Below, one piece after another: positions 8,595 through 16,560 of a DNA stretch of 64,000 nt. The position numbers and the translations under genes are program-made. Under the pieces are notes generated by a model. The model saw only the letters and a list, made by a program, of their open reading frames with translations, was not told the DNA's origin and did not search any database. Each line of letters opens with the position of its first letter. Positions within the stretch are counted from its first letter, which is position 1. Origin of the DNA: Microbaculum marinum (GTDB lineage Bacteria > Pseudomonadota > Alphaproteobacteria > Rhizobiales > Tepidamorphaceae); NCBI RefSeq assembly GCF_042646165.1, contig NZ_JBHRTC010000007.1; one strand, given 5' to 3'.

Positions 8595-10343
8595 GTGCTC
8601 GTCGCCGACAACGTTACCACCGAACTGCACCGCAAGATCTCCGGCAACGTCCCGGTCGGCGGGCAGCGGCTCGCGCGGGCCTTTGCAAGGCACGGGGTGA
8701 GGGTGGCGTTCGGCCAGAGCATTCCCTCGATCTTCCACCTCGTCGCCCCGGCCCACGGAATCATCCAGGCCGTATACCGTACCGAGAATGCGGGAGGGGC
8801 GATGGCCGACGCGTACGCGCGCGTGTCCAACCGTATCGCTCTGGTCACCGCCCAGAACGGCCCCGCCGCAACGCTGCTGGTGGCGCCGCTGGCGGAGGCG
8901 CTGAAGGCCTCGGTTCCTGTCGTCGCGCTGGTGCAGGAGGTGACGCCGGATATCGCCGACCGCAACGCCTTCCAGGAGCTCGATCATTCCGCGCTCTTCT
9001 CCGGCGTGGCCAAGTGGATCCGGCGGATAGACGATGTCGATCGCATCGACGACTATGTCGACCTGGCCGTCACCACGGCGACGACCGGCCGGCCGGGACC
9101 TGTCGTGCTGCTGGTCCCCGGTCACATCCTGTCGGCCACCGCCAGGTCCGACTCCGGTCGGGGCTCCGCCCTTGGCACGTTTCCCCTGGATCGCGTCGCG
9201 CCCGATGCCGAGAACGTACACCGGGCGGCGAAGCTGATCGCCGGCGCCCGGCGCCCGCTGGTGATCGCCGGCGGCGGCGTGCATCTGTCGGCTGCGCAGG
9301 CGGCGCTGGCCGAACTGCAGGATCGCCACCACCTTCCCGTCGCCACCACCCTGATGGGCAAGGGAGCGGTGGCCGAGGACCATCCATTGTCGCTCGGCGT
9401 TATCGGCTACTTCATGGGCGACGGCGCGCGTACCGAGAAGCTGCACGAGTTCGTTCAGGCAGCCGACGTGATTGTCCTGATCGGCAACCGGACCAACCAG
9501 AACGGCACCGATTCCTGGCGGCTGTATCCGCGCGAGGCGGCCTGCATACACCTCGACATCGACGGCCAGGAGATCGGTCGCAACTATGAGGCGCTTCGCC
9601 TAGTCGGCGATGCGGGTGCGGGGATCGCCGCACTGTCCGGTGCGCTCGACCGGCTGGATCTCGCCGATCGCATCGAAAGCCGCGCAGGCTTCGAGGCGGA
9701 GATCGCAGCTGCCGTCGATCACTTCAGGACTAGGTTCGCCGAACTGAGCGAGACCGGGTCGGCCGTGCGCCCGGAGAGCGTGATGCGTGAACTGGACCGC
9801 GTGCTCACACCGGAAACGACGGTCGTCTCGGATGCGAGCTATGCGTCGATCTGGACCGGCAATTTCCTGACCGCCAGGCGGCCCGGCATGCGCTTCATCT
9901 CGCCGCGCGGCCTGGCGGGTCTGGGGTGGGGCCTTCCGATGGCGATCGGTGCGAAGATTGCCCGACCCAACGACCCGGTGGTCTGCGTCACCGGCGACGG
10001 CGGTTTCGCTCATTGCTGGGCCGAACTGGAGACGGCGGTCAGGATGGAGCTGTCGATACCGGTGATCGTGCTGAACAACCAGATCCTGGGCTACCAGAAG
10101 GACGCCGAGGACATGATCTTCGGCGCCCATACCGAAGCGTGCCATTTCGCGCCGGTCGATCATGCCGTGATCGCGACGGGGTGCGGGGCGAGGGGAATAC
10201 GTGTCACCGACCCCGGCGACCTGCCCGACGCCCTCGCGGAGGCGCTCGCGCATCCGGGACCGACGGTCATGGACGTGATAACCGATCCGCACGCCCGGCC
10301 GCCGCTGACGTTCTACCGCGGCCGGTTCCGCGACGCGCCGTGA
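8595..10343 (+). CDS. Thiamine-diphosphate-dependent enzyme (acetolactate synthase / 2-hydroxyacyl-CoA lyase superfamily)
   Basis: A 582-residue ThDP enzyme with the classic three domains: N-terminal pyrimidine-binding, central FAD/nucleotide-like, and C-terminal diphosphate-binding. The cofactor-activating glutamate is E64 in RTENAGGAMADAYAR, and the Mg-ThDP motif runs from GDGGF (467-471) to NN (494-495). The GTG at 8595 is chosen because GAGGAAAAGG lies 4 bases upstream; no ATG fits. Relatives include acetolactate synthase, benzoylformate decarboxylase, 2-hydroxyacyl-CoA lyase and cyclohexanedione hydrolase. Context with a CoA ligase and a CoA-transferase-like pair favours cleavage or decarboxylation of a 2-keto or 2-hydroxy acid over branched-chain amino-acid synthesis. 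Confidence 0.85.
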   Translation: MLVADNVTTELHRKISGNVPVGGQRLARAFARHGVRVAFGQSIPSIFHLVAPAHGIIQAVYRTENAGGAMADAYARVSNRIALVTAQNGPAATLLVAPLAEALKASVPVVALVQEVTPDIADRNAFQELDHSALFSGVAKWIRRIDDVDRIDDYVDLAVTTATTGRPGPVVLLVPGHILSATARSDSGRGSALGTFPLDRVAPDAENVHRAAKLIAGARRPLVIAGGGVHLSAAQAALAELQDRHHLPVATTLMGKGAVAEDHPLSLGVIGYFMGDGARTEKLHEFVQAADVIVLIGNRTNQNGTDSWRLYPREAACIHLDIDGQEIGRNYEALRLVGDAGAGIAALSGALDRLDLADRIESRAGFEAEIAAAVDHFRTRFAELSETGSAVRPESVMRELDRVLTPETTVVSDASYASIWTGNFLTARRPGMRFISPRGLAGLGWGLPMAIGAKIARPNDPVVCVTGDGGFAHCWAELETAVRMELSIPVIVLNNQILGYQKDAEDMIFGAHTEACHFAPVDHAVIATGCGARGIRVTDPGDLPDALAEALAHPGPTVMDVITDPHARPPLTFYRGRFRDAP

Positions 10344-10455
10344 TCGCATAGGATTTCACGAGGGCTGGCCCGATGAATGTTGGCGGTTTCGGTTTGTGCG
10401 CGACGAGTCCTTGCGGGCCTGCCGTTCGGCCTGATCGGAAGGAAAGGGCCTCGAC

Positions 10456-11217
10456 GTGACCAACACCACCGAAACGCTTCCGGAGATCGAAGACGCGGCG
10501 CGTCGCACTCCGCCGAAATCCCGTCGCGGGGCCAACAATACGCGCAAGGAGCTGGTGCGCGAACGGCTGCTCGAAAAATCGGCAGAACTGTTCTGCGCGA
10601 ACGGCTTCTCCAAGACGAGCATCAACGACATCGCCGATTCCCTGTCTCTGAAGCGCTCTTCGGTCTACCACTACTTCCAGAACAAGGAAGAGATCATCAG
10701 GGAGTTGTTCATCGAGGAATACGAGCGCCGGTGCTCGCAGCTGCTCGACCTGTTCGAGCGTGAGGACCTCACCGCTCTCGAGCGGCTCGTGCTGGCGGTG
10801 GAGGGCGCCATCACGCAGCGCCTCAAGGGTGGCAGCCGCTTCCTTGTGTTCGACCGGCTCGAGGCGGACGTGCCGGAAGACCTGCGCGTCAGCTACAATC
10901 GCAGCCGACGGCAGATCCTCGACCTCTACACCCGACTGATCACCGAGGGAATCGAAGCCGACCAGTTTCGCGCCGTGGACCCCCAACTCACCGCATTCGC
11001 TGTCATCGGCATGTCGAACTGGACGGCGCTGTGGTACTCGCCGGGCGGCAGGATGAGTCCGAACGAGATTGCAAAGGCGCTCGTCAATCTGCTGGTAAGG
11101 GGCATCGAAAAGCGCGACGGCGATCGCGAGGAGCCTCATTCGATCGCATCGGCGATAGGGATCCTCCGCGAGGACCTGGCAAGCCTCGAACGCCTCGCCG
11201 GCATGAACAAGAGCTAG
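10456..11217 (+). CDS. TetR-family transcriptional regulator
   Basis: A 253-residue regulator with a TetR helix-turn-helix at about residues 35-80 (KTSINDIADSLSLKRSSVYHYF, then NKEEII) and an alpha-helical ligand domain behind it. The N-terminal extension of about 30 residues is rich in charged residues. The start is GTG at 10456 with GGAAGGAAAGG upstream. It lies inside the catabolic operon, 112 bp after the ThDP gene and 4 bp before the flavoprotein gene, and probably gives pathway-specific control in addition to the IclR regulator at the left end. Confidence 0.85.
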   Translation: MTNTTETLPEIEDAARRTPPKSRRGANNTRKELVRERLLEKSAELFCANGFSKTSINDIADSLSLKRSSVYHYFQNKEEIIRELFIEEYERRCSQLLDLFEREDLTALERLVLAVEGAITQRLKGGSRFLVFDRLEADVPEDLRVSYNRSRRQILDLYTRLITEGIEADQFRAVDPQLTAFAVIGMSNWTALWYSPGGRMSPNEIAKALVNLLVRGIEKRDGDREEPHSIASAIGILREDLASLERLAGMNKS

Positions 11218-11221
11218 CGGA

Positions 11222-12604
11222 ATGAGCGGGGAGGTTCCCGCATCGGCCGACGTCATCGTGGTGGGCTGCGGCGCCGCGGGGCTGAGCGCCGCGATCGAAG
11301 CGGCGGACCTGGGGGCGGATGTCCTCGTCCTGGAATCGCAACCCGCTCCCGCGGGCAGCACGCGCCTGTCGGCCGGCTACGCCGTCTTCTGCGAGACCGA
11401 TCTCCAGCCCGGCCCGGCAAACGAACTCTACGAAGACCTGCTTCACGCTCACCACGGCGATCATGACGAGGCCCTGGCGCTGAAATACGTCGAAGCAGCG
11501 CCGTCCGCCTATCGCCGGCTGGTGGACCTCGGCGTGACGTTTGCGGGGACGTTCCAGTTCGCGCACATGCGGCGGCCGTGGGCGCACGAGATCGAGAGTG
11601 TGGATCTGCATGGGGGCGCCGAGCTCGGCCTTCGTCTCGAACGGGCCGCGCGTGAGAGAGGAATACGCATCCTCACGTCGGTACGCGCCAGGCGGCTGAT
11701 CTGTGACGAGAGCGGGCGCGTCGTCGGCGTCAATGTAGAACGGACCGGCGGTGCGCCCGAAATCGGCGCATCTACGGGTGTGGTGCTGGCGAGCGGCGGT
11801 TTTACACGCAACACCCGTCTCATCGGCAACTACGGGGCGCCCGGCACCGAGTCGATTCTCCCGATCACGGGGGCGGGTTCATTGGGTGACGGGCTCGTGA
11901 TGGCGCTCGCGCGCGGCGCAGATACCGCATACATGGCCGCCGGCGTTGCTCCGACAGGTCCCGCCGATCCCAGAACCGGCAAGGGTGCGATGCTGATCTA
12001 TTCCGGGGCGGTTATCCTCAACCGTTCGGGCAGGCGGTTCTGTGACGAGTCCGGGCTCTACAACGACATTTCGTGGGCCGGTCTGAAGCAGCCCGGAACC
12101 CAGATCTTCCAGATATACGACGCCGCCATCCGGCAAGCGCATCGCGATACGATGCTGGGCCGCACGCTCAAGGGATATGACGAGTTCCAGGCTGGCTCGC
12201 TGACGGAGTTGATGCACTTGCTCGAAGCCGACAGCGGCCTCGACGCTGACGCGGCGCTGGAGAGCATCGAGCGCTACAATGGCCATGTCGACGCGGGTGT
12301 GGATCCCGACTTCGGCCGCAACCACCTGGTCGGACATTCGGGAACGCCCCGAAAAATTGCGGCCCCGCCCTACTACGGGATTGTCACGGTTCCGGGGACG
12401 ACGCACTTCAACGGCGGCCTGAAGATCGACCCGGAGATGCGGGTCATCGACGTCTTCGGGCATCCCATCGCCGGACTGTTTGCTGCGGGGGAGGTGACCG
12501 GAGGCTTCCACGGACGCGGCTACCTGTCGGGAACGCATGTGGGAATGGCCCTGATCTTCGGGCAGCTGGCGGGCCGCAACGTCTGTGGCGCGGGCTCACC
12601 CTGA
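11222..12604 (+). CDS. FAD-dependent dehydrogenase/reductase (fumarate reductase / ketosteroid dehydrogenase flavoprotein family)
   Basis: A 460-residue FAD_binding_2 flavoprotein. The dinucleotide-binding fold is at the N-terminus (VIVVGCGAAGLSAA, then an acidic residue in VLVLESQ). Near the C-terminus, THFNGGLKID and GEVTGGFHGRGYLSG match the substrate- and FAD-contacting segments of the fumarate reductase / 3-ketosteroid dehydrogenase group. It has no haem-binding CxxCH motif and no signal peptide, so it is cytoplasmic. It probably carries out an alpha,beta-desaturation or enone reduction in the same pathway. Its stop lies 9 bp from the convergent AI-2E-family gene. Confidence 0.82.
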   Translation: MSGEVPASADVIVVGCGAAGLSAAIEAADLGADVLVLESQPAPAGSTRLSAGYAVFCETDLQPGPANELYEDLLHAHHGDHDEALALKYVEAAPSAYRRLVDLGVTFAGTFQFAHMRRPWAHEIESVDLHGGAELGLRLERAARERGIRILTSVRARRLICDESGRVVGVNVERTGGAPEIGASTGVVLASGGFTRNTRLIGNYGAPGTESILPITGAGSLGDGLVMALARGADTAYMAAGVAPTGPADPRTGKGAMLIYSGAVILNRSGRRFCDESGLYNDISWAGLKQPGTQIFQIYDAAIRQAHRDTMLGRTLKGYDEFQAGSLTELMHLLEADSGLDADAALESIERYNGHVDAGVDPDFGRNHLVGHSGTPRKIAAPPYYGIVTVPGTTHFNGGLKIDPEMRVIDVFGHPIAGLFAAGEVTGGFHGRGYLSGTHVGMALIFGQLAGRNVCGAGSP

Positions 12605-12613
12605 ACGGAATGA

Positions 12614-13792
12614 TCAGGCGGCCGCTTCCGGCTCCTCGGCCTCATCAACTTCCTCTTCCAGCCGACGGGTGCCGGCCAGAAACTCGCCAAGTCCCTCGAG
12701 GTCTTCCACGTGGTCGCAGAAAACCTTCAGGATGACCAGCAGGGGTACCGCGATCAGGACCCCGACGACTCCCCAGACGAATCCCCAAAGGGACACCGAC
12801 AACAGGATGACCACCGGATTGAGTTCGAGGCGGCGCCCGAGAATTGCGGGCGTGATGAAATTGCCCTCCAGGGCCGTGATGCCCAGATAGACGAGCGGCG
12901 CGATGGCGGCGTGCGCCAGGGACTCGAAGGTAACGATCGCGACGGCGGCGGATACGAGGACGCCTACGGCCGATCCGATGTAGGGCAGGAAATTCAATAG
13001 CCCGGCGGCGATGCCCCACAGTACGGGGCTCGGCATGCCGATCAGCCACATCGCCGTACCTACCGCAAAGCCGAGACAGGTGTTAATCGCCGCAACCGTC
13101 AGAAGATATCGGGAGACAATCCGCTCGACATCATAGGCGATACGCAGCGCTCTCTTCTTGTCGCTGAGGCGCGGCAGGATCTTCACGACCTTCTCGTAGA
13201 ACAGCGAACTGTAGGCGAGCATGTAAAGCGTCAGCCCGAAGGTCACCAGAATCGTTGCGGCAAATCCCGCGATATGGTTTGCCGCGCGGTTGAGGAGGCC
13301 CGGCTGCCGGACGACGACCTCCTGCACGCTCGGATCATTGGACTCCGCCAGTTTCTGGACCTCTTCCCCCGCTTCGTTCATCGCCTCCATCGGACCGCGG
13401 ATGCTCTCGAGCCGGTTGCGCAACTCGGACCCGATACGCGGTGCGTCGTCCACCCAATCCATGACGGGCTGGGTGAGGGTCAGCGATCCTACCAGCGCAA
13501 TGATCGCGAGGCCGAACACCAGCACGCTGGCTGTTATACCTGAGGGGATGCCGCGGCGACTTGCCGAACGCACGATCGGGCTGAGCGTCAGAGACAGCAC
13601 CATCGCGATCGCGATCGGCATGAACAGCCCCTGTCCGAAGTAGACTCCGAACAAGACGGCCGCCGCGGCAATGATGAAAAGGCAGGCCCTGACGGAGCCT
13701 GCCAGCTGGACGACCACTTGACGCGGAGGATCCGCACGGTCCCGCTCCGAAAATACGGGGTCCGACACTCCCGACTGCGGTCGATTGTGCAT
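12614..13792 (-). CDS. AI-2E-family transporter (PerM/TqsA-like membrane protein)
   Basis: A 392-residue integral membrane protein with about eight hydrophobic segments: two near the start (residues 30-95), a hydrophilic helical insert (about 105-165), and a C-terminal block with NFLPYIGSAVG, ALEGNFITPAILGRRLELNP and LWGFVWGVVGVLIAVPLL, which are family hallmarks. Members export diverse small molecules or ions, so quorum-signal transport should not be assumed. The C-terminus is acidic. The ATG at 13792 has GAGG upstream and lies just behind a GGAAC-N17-CGTT promoter, which puts it in the stress regulon. Confidence 0.88.
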   Translation of the reverse strand: MHNRPQSGVSDPVFSERDRADPPRQVVVQLAGSVRACLFIIAAAAVLFGVYFGQGLFMPIAIAMVLSLTLSPIVRSASRRGIPSGITASVLVFGLAIIALVGSLTLTQPVMDWVDDAPRIGSELRNRLESIRGPMEAMNEAGEEVQKLAESNDPSVQEVVVRQPGLLNRAANHIAGFAATILVTFGLTLYMLAYSSLFYEKVVKILPRLSDKKRALRIAYDVERIVSRYLLTVAAINTCLGFAVGTAMWLIGMPSPVLWGIAAGLLNFLPYIGSAVGVLVSAAVAIVTFESLAHAAIAPLVYLGITALEGNFITPAILGRRLELNPVVILLSVSLWGFVWGVVGVLIAVPLLVILKVFCDHVEDLEGLGEFLAGTRRLEEEVDEAEEPEAAA

Positions 13793-13821
13793 GTTTGCCT
13801 CGAAGGATGACGTTCGTTTCT

Positions 13822-13847
13822 AACGCACGGACGAGCTTTGGAGTTCC
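13822..13847 (-). promoter_or_regulatory. Predicted sigma-EcfG promoter for the AI-2E-family gene
   Basis: On the minus strand GGAAC (13843-13847) and CGTT (13822-13825) are separated by 17 bp, matching the alphaproteobacterial general-stress promoter. The expected start point lies about 25 bp before the ATG at 13792. Confidence 0.72.
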
Positions 13848-13904
13848 CGCAGGACCCAAGTATTGCCCGGCCTGCTTCAAGTGCATGATTTTGTCGGACC
13901 CTCG

Positions 13905-13929
13905 GGAACCTGCAGACCTCGCGAACGTT
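13905..13929 (+). promoter_or_regulatory. Predicted sigma-EcfG promoter for csbD
   Basis: GGAAC (13905-13909), a 16-bp spacer and CGTT (13926-13929) match the general-stress promoter. It is back to back with the minus-strand copy at 13822-13847. The transcript would have a leader of about 125 bases before the csbD ATG at 14063. Confidence 0.72.
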
Positions 13930-14062
13930 TGTTCGAGCAGGACGATCGCAGCGGAAGTCGTTGCCGATCGGGCACTGTTCTATCACAGCGACTGAGGATG
14001 CGCGTGCAGCGGAGCGGGAGTTCGTTGTTTTCCCGCCAGCGAATGCGCCGGAAAGGAGACAC

Positions 14063-14260
14063 ATGAATTGGGATCAGATCGAGGGCCAGTGGAAGCAGTT
14101 CACCGGCAAGGTTCAGACCCAGTGGGGCAAGCTCACCAATGACGACATGGATGTCATCGACGGCAACCGTCAGCAGTTGGTCGGCAAGATCCAGGAGCGC
14201 TACGGCGTCGAGAAAGCCGAGGCCGAGCGTCAGGTCGATACCTGGCTGAGCCATCACTGA
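14063..14260 (+). CDS. CsbD-family stress-response protein
   Basis: A 65-residue soluble protein opening MNWDQIEGQWKQFTGK with a central KWGKLT-type repeat (QWGKLTNDD) and GNRQQLVGKIQERYG, which together define the CsbD family. Family members are small helical proteins strongly induced by general stress; no biochemical activity is established. GAAAGGAG lies 4 bases before the ATG, which decides the start against the longer open frame upstream. A sigma-EcfG-type promoter at 13905-13929 and a strong hairpin at 14265-14296 suggest it is transcribed alone. Confidence 0.92.
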   Translation: MNWDQIEGQWKQFTGKVQTQWGKLTNDDMDVIDGNRQQLVGKIQERYGVEKAEAERQVDTWLSHH

Positions 14261-14264
14261 ATCC

Positions 14265-14296
14265 GTGGCAGTGCCGGCATTTGCCGGCACTGCCAC
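14265..14296 (+). terminator. Strong hairpin after csbD
   Basis: GTGGCAGTGCCGGCA (14265-14279) pairs perfectly over 15 bp with TGCCGGCACTGCCAC (14282-14296), with almost no loop. No T-run follows. It probably acts as a transcript end or stabiliser, working on either strand. Confidence 0.6.
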
Positions 14297-14401
14297 GCAG
14301 TATTGAGTCTGATGCGTCGCTCGGTTGACGCTCGATCCTAGAAGGCCCGTCGGAGAGCTTCCCCGGGCCGTTTCCCACGACGATTCCCACGGAGGCCCGC
14401 C

Positions 14402-14560
14402 ATGACGCTTGGCACCATTCTCGTCATCATCCTCATTCTCATTCTGATCGGCTCGCTCCCGACCTGGCCGTACAGTCGCGGATGGGGCTACGCACCGGGC
14501 GGCATACTCGGCACCATCCTGGTCATCGTCCTGATCCTCGTATTGCTCGGTCACATCTGA
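14402..14560 (+). CDS. DUF3309-family small membrane protein
   Basis: A 52-residue protein of two hydrophobic segments (LGTILVIILILILIGSL and GTILVIVLILVLLG) joined by a short loop PTWPYSRGWGYAPGG. The TWPYSRGWGY centre is the DUF3309 signature. The family is widespread in proteobacterial stress islands and its function is unknown. GGAGGCCCGCC precedes the ATG. It probably forms an operon with the ferritin-like gene 45 bp downstream. Confidence 0.85.
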   Translation: MTLGTILVIILILILIGSLPTWPYSRGWGYAPGGILGTILVIVLILVLLGHI

Positions 14561-14605
14561 CGACCTGCAGAGACCACCACACCATCAAGGAACAGGGAGG
14601 CCGAT

Positions 14606-15094
14606 ATGGCCATGAACAACCTCAACGACCTGTTCGTGCATTTCGTGCGCGACATGTATTACGCCGAGAAGCAGATCCTGAAGACGCTGCCGAAGATGGC
14701 TCGCAAGGCCGATTCCGAGCAGCTCGCTGCGGCATTCGAATCCCACCGCGAGGAAACGGAAGGCCACATCGAAAACCTCGAGAAGGTTTTCGAGATTCTT
14801 GACCTGAAGCCTCGGGGTGTCACCTGCGACGCCATCCTAGGCATTCTCGAGGAAGGCAAGGAGATCATGGAAGAGGCCGGCGACAAGGACACCCGGGATG
14901 CGGGCATGATCGCCGCCGCGCAGGCGGTCGAGCACTACGAGATCAATCGCTACGGCACGCTGGTCGCCTGGGCGAAGCGGCTCGGGATGAACGACGCTGC
15001 CCGGCTGTTGCAGGCCAATCTCGACCAGGAGTACGCCGCCGACGAAAAGCTCTCGAAGCTGGCCGAGGGTTCGCTGAACAAGCAGGCTGCCTGA
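14606..15094 (+). CDS. YciF-like ferritin-like protein (DUF892)
   Basis: A 162-residue four-helix-bundle protein. LNDLFVHFVRDMYYAEKQIL opens the first helix, and glutamate/histidine motifs (YYAEKQ; ESHREETEGHIENLE; AVEHYEINRYGTL) supply potential metal ligands, as in the YciF/DUF892 group. YciF is induced by osmotic and general stress in enterobacteria; its substrate is not known. AGGGAGG lies upstream of the ATG. A hairpin terminator follows at 15118-15144, between this gene and the convergent Crp/Fnr gene. Confidence 0.9.
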   Translation: MAMNNLNDLFVHFVRDMYYAEKQILKTLPKMARKADSEQLAAAFESHREETEGHIENLEKVFEILDLKPRGVTCDAILGILEEGKEIMEEAGDKDTRDAGMIAAAQAVEHYEINRYGTLVAWAKRLGMNDAARLLQANLDQEYAADEKLSKLAEGSLNKQAA

Positions 15095-15117
15095 TCGAAA
15101 TCCAGCCTCAAGTTCAA

Positions 15118-15144
15118 AGGCGCCGGACGTGTTCCGGCGCCTTT
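15118..15144. terminator. Bidirectional hairpin terminator
   Basis: AGGCGCCGGA (15118-15127) and TCCGGCGCCT (15133-15142) form a 10-bp stem with a 5-base loop and short T-runs on both strands. It lies between the convergent yciF-like and Crp/Fnr genes. Confidence 0.75.
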
Positions 15145-15155
15145 CACGTGGAGCC

Positions 15156-15905
15156 CTAGAGGAAGGGCCTCGGGCCTTCCTCGTGCTCCTGGGCCTGGGC
15201 TATTTCGATCAGCTTCGACTTGTCGAGCACCTCCACCGTGCGCTCTTCCACCGAAATGCAGCCGTTGGCCCTAAGCTTCTTGAGAGTCTTGTTGGTATGG
15301 ACCAGCGAAAGGCCCAGCGTATCGGCAAGATGCTGCTGAGTGACCGGGAGGTCGAGCCTGTTCCCGGAGGCGAGGCCTACCGACAAGGCCCGCTTGTAGA
15401 GATGCCAGATCACGAAGGCGACGCGCTCGATCGCGGTGCGTCTGCCGACCGTCAGTAGATGCTCGTCCAGCAGGCGCTCTTCCCGGGACGCCAGCCACGT
15501 CACGTCGAACGCGAGCGTCGGGTGGCGGGTGTAGAGCGTCCAGAGCTTGTCGCGGGGAAACACGCACATCATCATTTCGGTCAGCGCCTCGACGCCATGG
15601 CTCATGACCTCGAAAACCGAGCTCTGCAAACCGATGAAGTCGCCCGGCATGACATAATTCAATATCTGTCGACGTCCGTCCGGGAGCGTCTTGTACCGGA
15701 AGCCCCACCCCTCCAGTACGGTATACAGATGAGGGCTGTTGGATTCCTCGAGAACAATCGGTGCGCCCGGGTTGACCGTCAGTTCGCCCTGTTTGAACTC
15801 GTGAAGGAACTCCACTTCCTTCTCCGTGAAGTCCCGGAAACACTCGAGATCCCTGAGCGGGCATTTGCTGCAGGGAATTCGAATCGAAACGTCTCTAGCG
15901 GCCAA
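15156..15905 (-). CDS. Crp/Fnr-family regulator with four FNR-like cysteines
   Basis: A 249-residue regulator. The N-terminal cyclic-nucleotide-type beta barrel (about residues 30-140) precedes a winged helix at about 185-225 (VTQQHLADTLGLSLVHTNKTLKKLR). Cys12, Cys15 and Cys22 at the N-terminus plus Cys114 in the barrel reproduce the arrangement that holds the [4Fe-4S] cluster in FNR (20, 23, 29, 122), so oxygen or redox sensing is plausible. The start is TTG at 15905, preceded by TAGGAGG; no ATG is available nearby. The recognition helix differs from the FNR consensus, so its DNA site may differ too. Confidence 0.82.
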   Translation of the reverse strand: MAARDVSIRIPCSKCPLRDLECFRDFTEKEVEFLHEFKQGELTVNPGAPIVLEESNSPHLYTVLEGWGFRYKTLPDGRRQILNYVMPGDFIGLQSSVFEVMSHGVEALTEMMMCVFPRDKLWTLYTRHPTLAFDVTWLASREERLLDEHLLTVGRRTAIERVAFVIWHLYKRALSVGLASGNRLDLPVTQQHLADTLGLSLVHTNKTLKKLRANGCISVEERTVEVLDKSKLIEIAQAQEHEEGPRPFL

Positions 15906-16034
15906 ATTGCCTCCTATCAGGTATGTCTTTTTTCAATGACAACCGTGCAGATCGGGGTCCATGATAGGAAACAAACTATCCCTTTGGCGATGGCTGAAAT
16001 GCCGCCCCGATTCGGGGCGGCAGGAGAGAGATGC

Positions 16035-16430
16035 GTGTCAGGACAAGCCTCGCGCGCTGCACTGTTCCTTATGGACAATGAAGCGCTCGCATTGGAATTG
16101 CAGGGGAAATTACGCTCCAGCGGACCTGGCTGGACCGTCATGCTGACCCGCGCTGTCGACGCGGCCAGGGCGGCCCTGTTTGCCGGCCGCGTGGACCTGG
16201 CTGTCCTCGTCCCGGGGCCTGGGGCGAAAGTCGCGATCGATGAATTGATCGCCGCCTTGCATGCTGCAAGAACTCCGACAATTCTGGTGTCAGACCATGA
16301 TGAGGGTCAAGCCGACATACCCGCCCATTTCGTTCGGCTGTCATATCCCGTTGACGCGGATCGATTGACATCCGCGCTCCTGTCCTTTCTGACAGTTCCT
16401 GCGCCCGTTTCTCCATCTCATGCCTCGTAA
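16035..16430 (+). CDS. Degenerate receiver-domain protein (pseudo-receiver)
   Basis: A 131-residue single-domain protein with the alternating strand/helix pattern of a response-regulator receiver (RAALFLMDNEALALELQ at the start, RVDLAVLV for the third strand, TPTILVSDHD for the fourth). The phosphoacceptor aspartate is replaced by Val (about residue 59 in DLAVLVPG), and the conserved Lys-Pro is Tyr-Pro (LSYPVD), so it should not be phosphorylated in the usual way. The GTG at 16035 is chosen because AGGAGAG lies 6 bases upstream. It lies 130 bp before the HWE kinase gene and may modulate it. Function is inferred. Confidence 0.6.
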   Translation: MSGQASRAALFLMDNEALALELQGKLRSSGPGWTVMLTRAVDAARAALFAGRVDLAVLVPGPGAKVAIDELIAALHAARTPTILVSDHDEGQADIPAHFVRLSYPVDADRLTSALLSFLTVPAPVSPSHAS

Positions 16431-16560
16431 GCATGAGTTTTCCAGCCGACTGCCCACTATAGCCCATTATACTGTATCGTGGATGCTCGCTGGTTTCGCC
16501 GGACAGACCGTGTTCGCCGAGCAGCTGGCTCTGCCATTCATGGTACACTTGAGGTGGTGA

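Noticed and set aside
8595..10343. Naming the ThDP gene ilvB
   Set aside because: There is no ilvN/ilvH partner, and the surrounding genes are catabolic and CoA-linked.
14586..14614. GGAAC at about 14588 as a further stress promoter
   Set aside because: It overlaps the ribosome-binding region of the YciF-like gene and has no CGTT at 16-18 bp.
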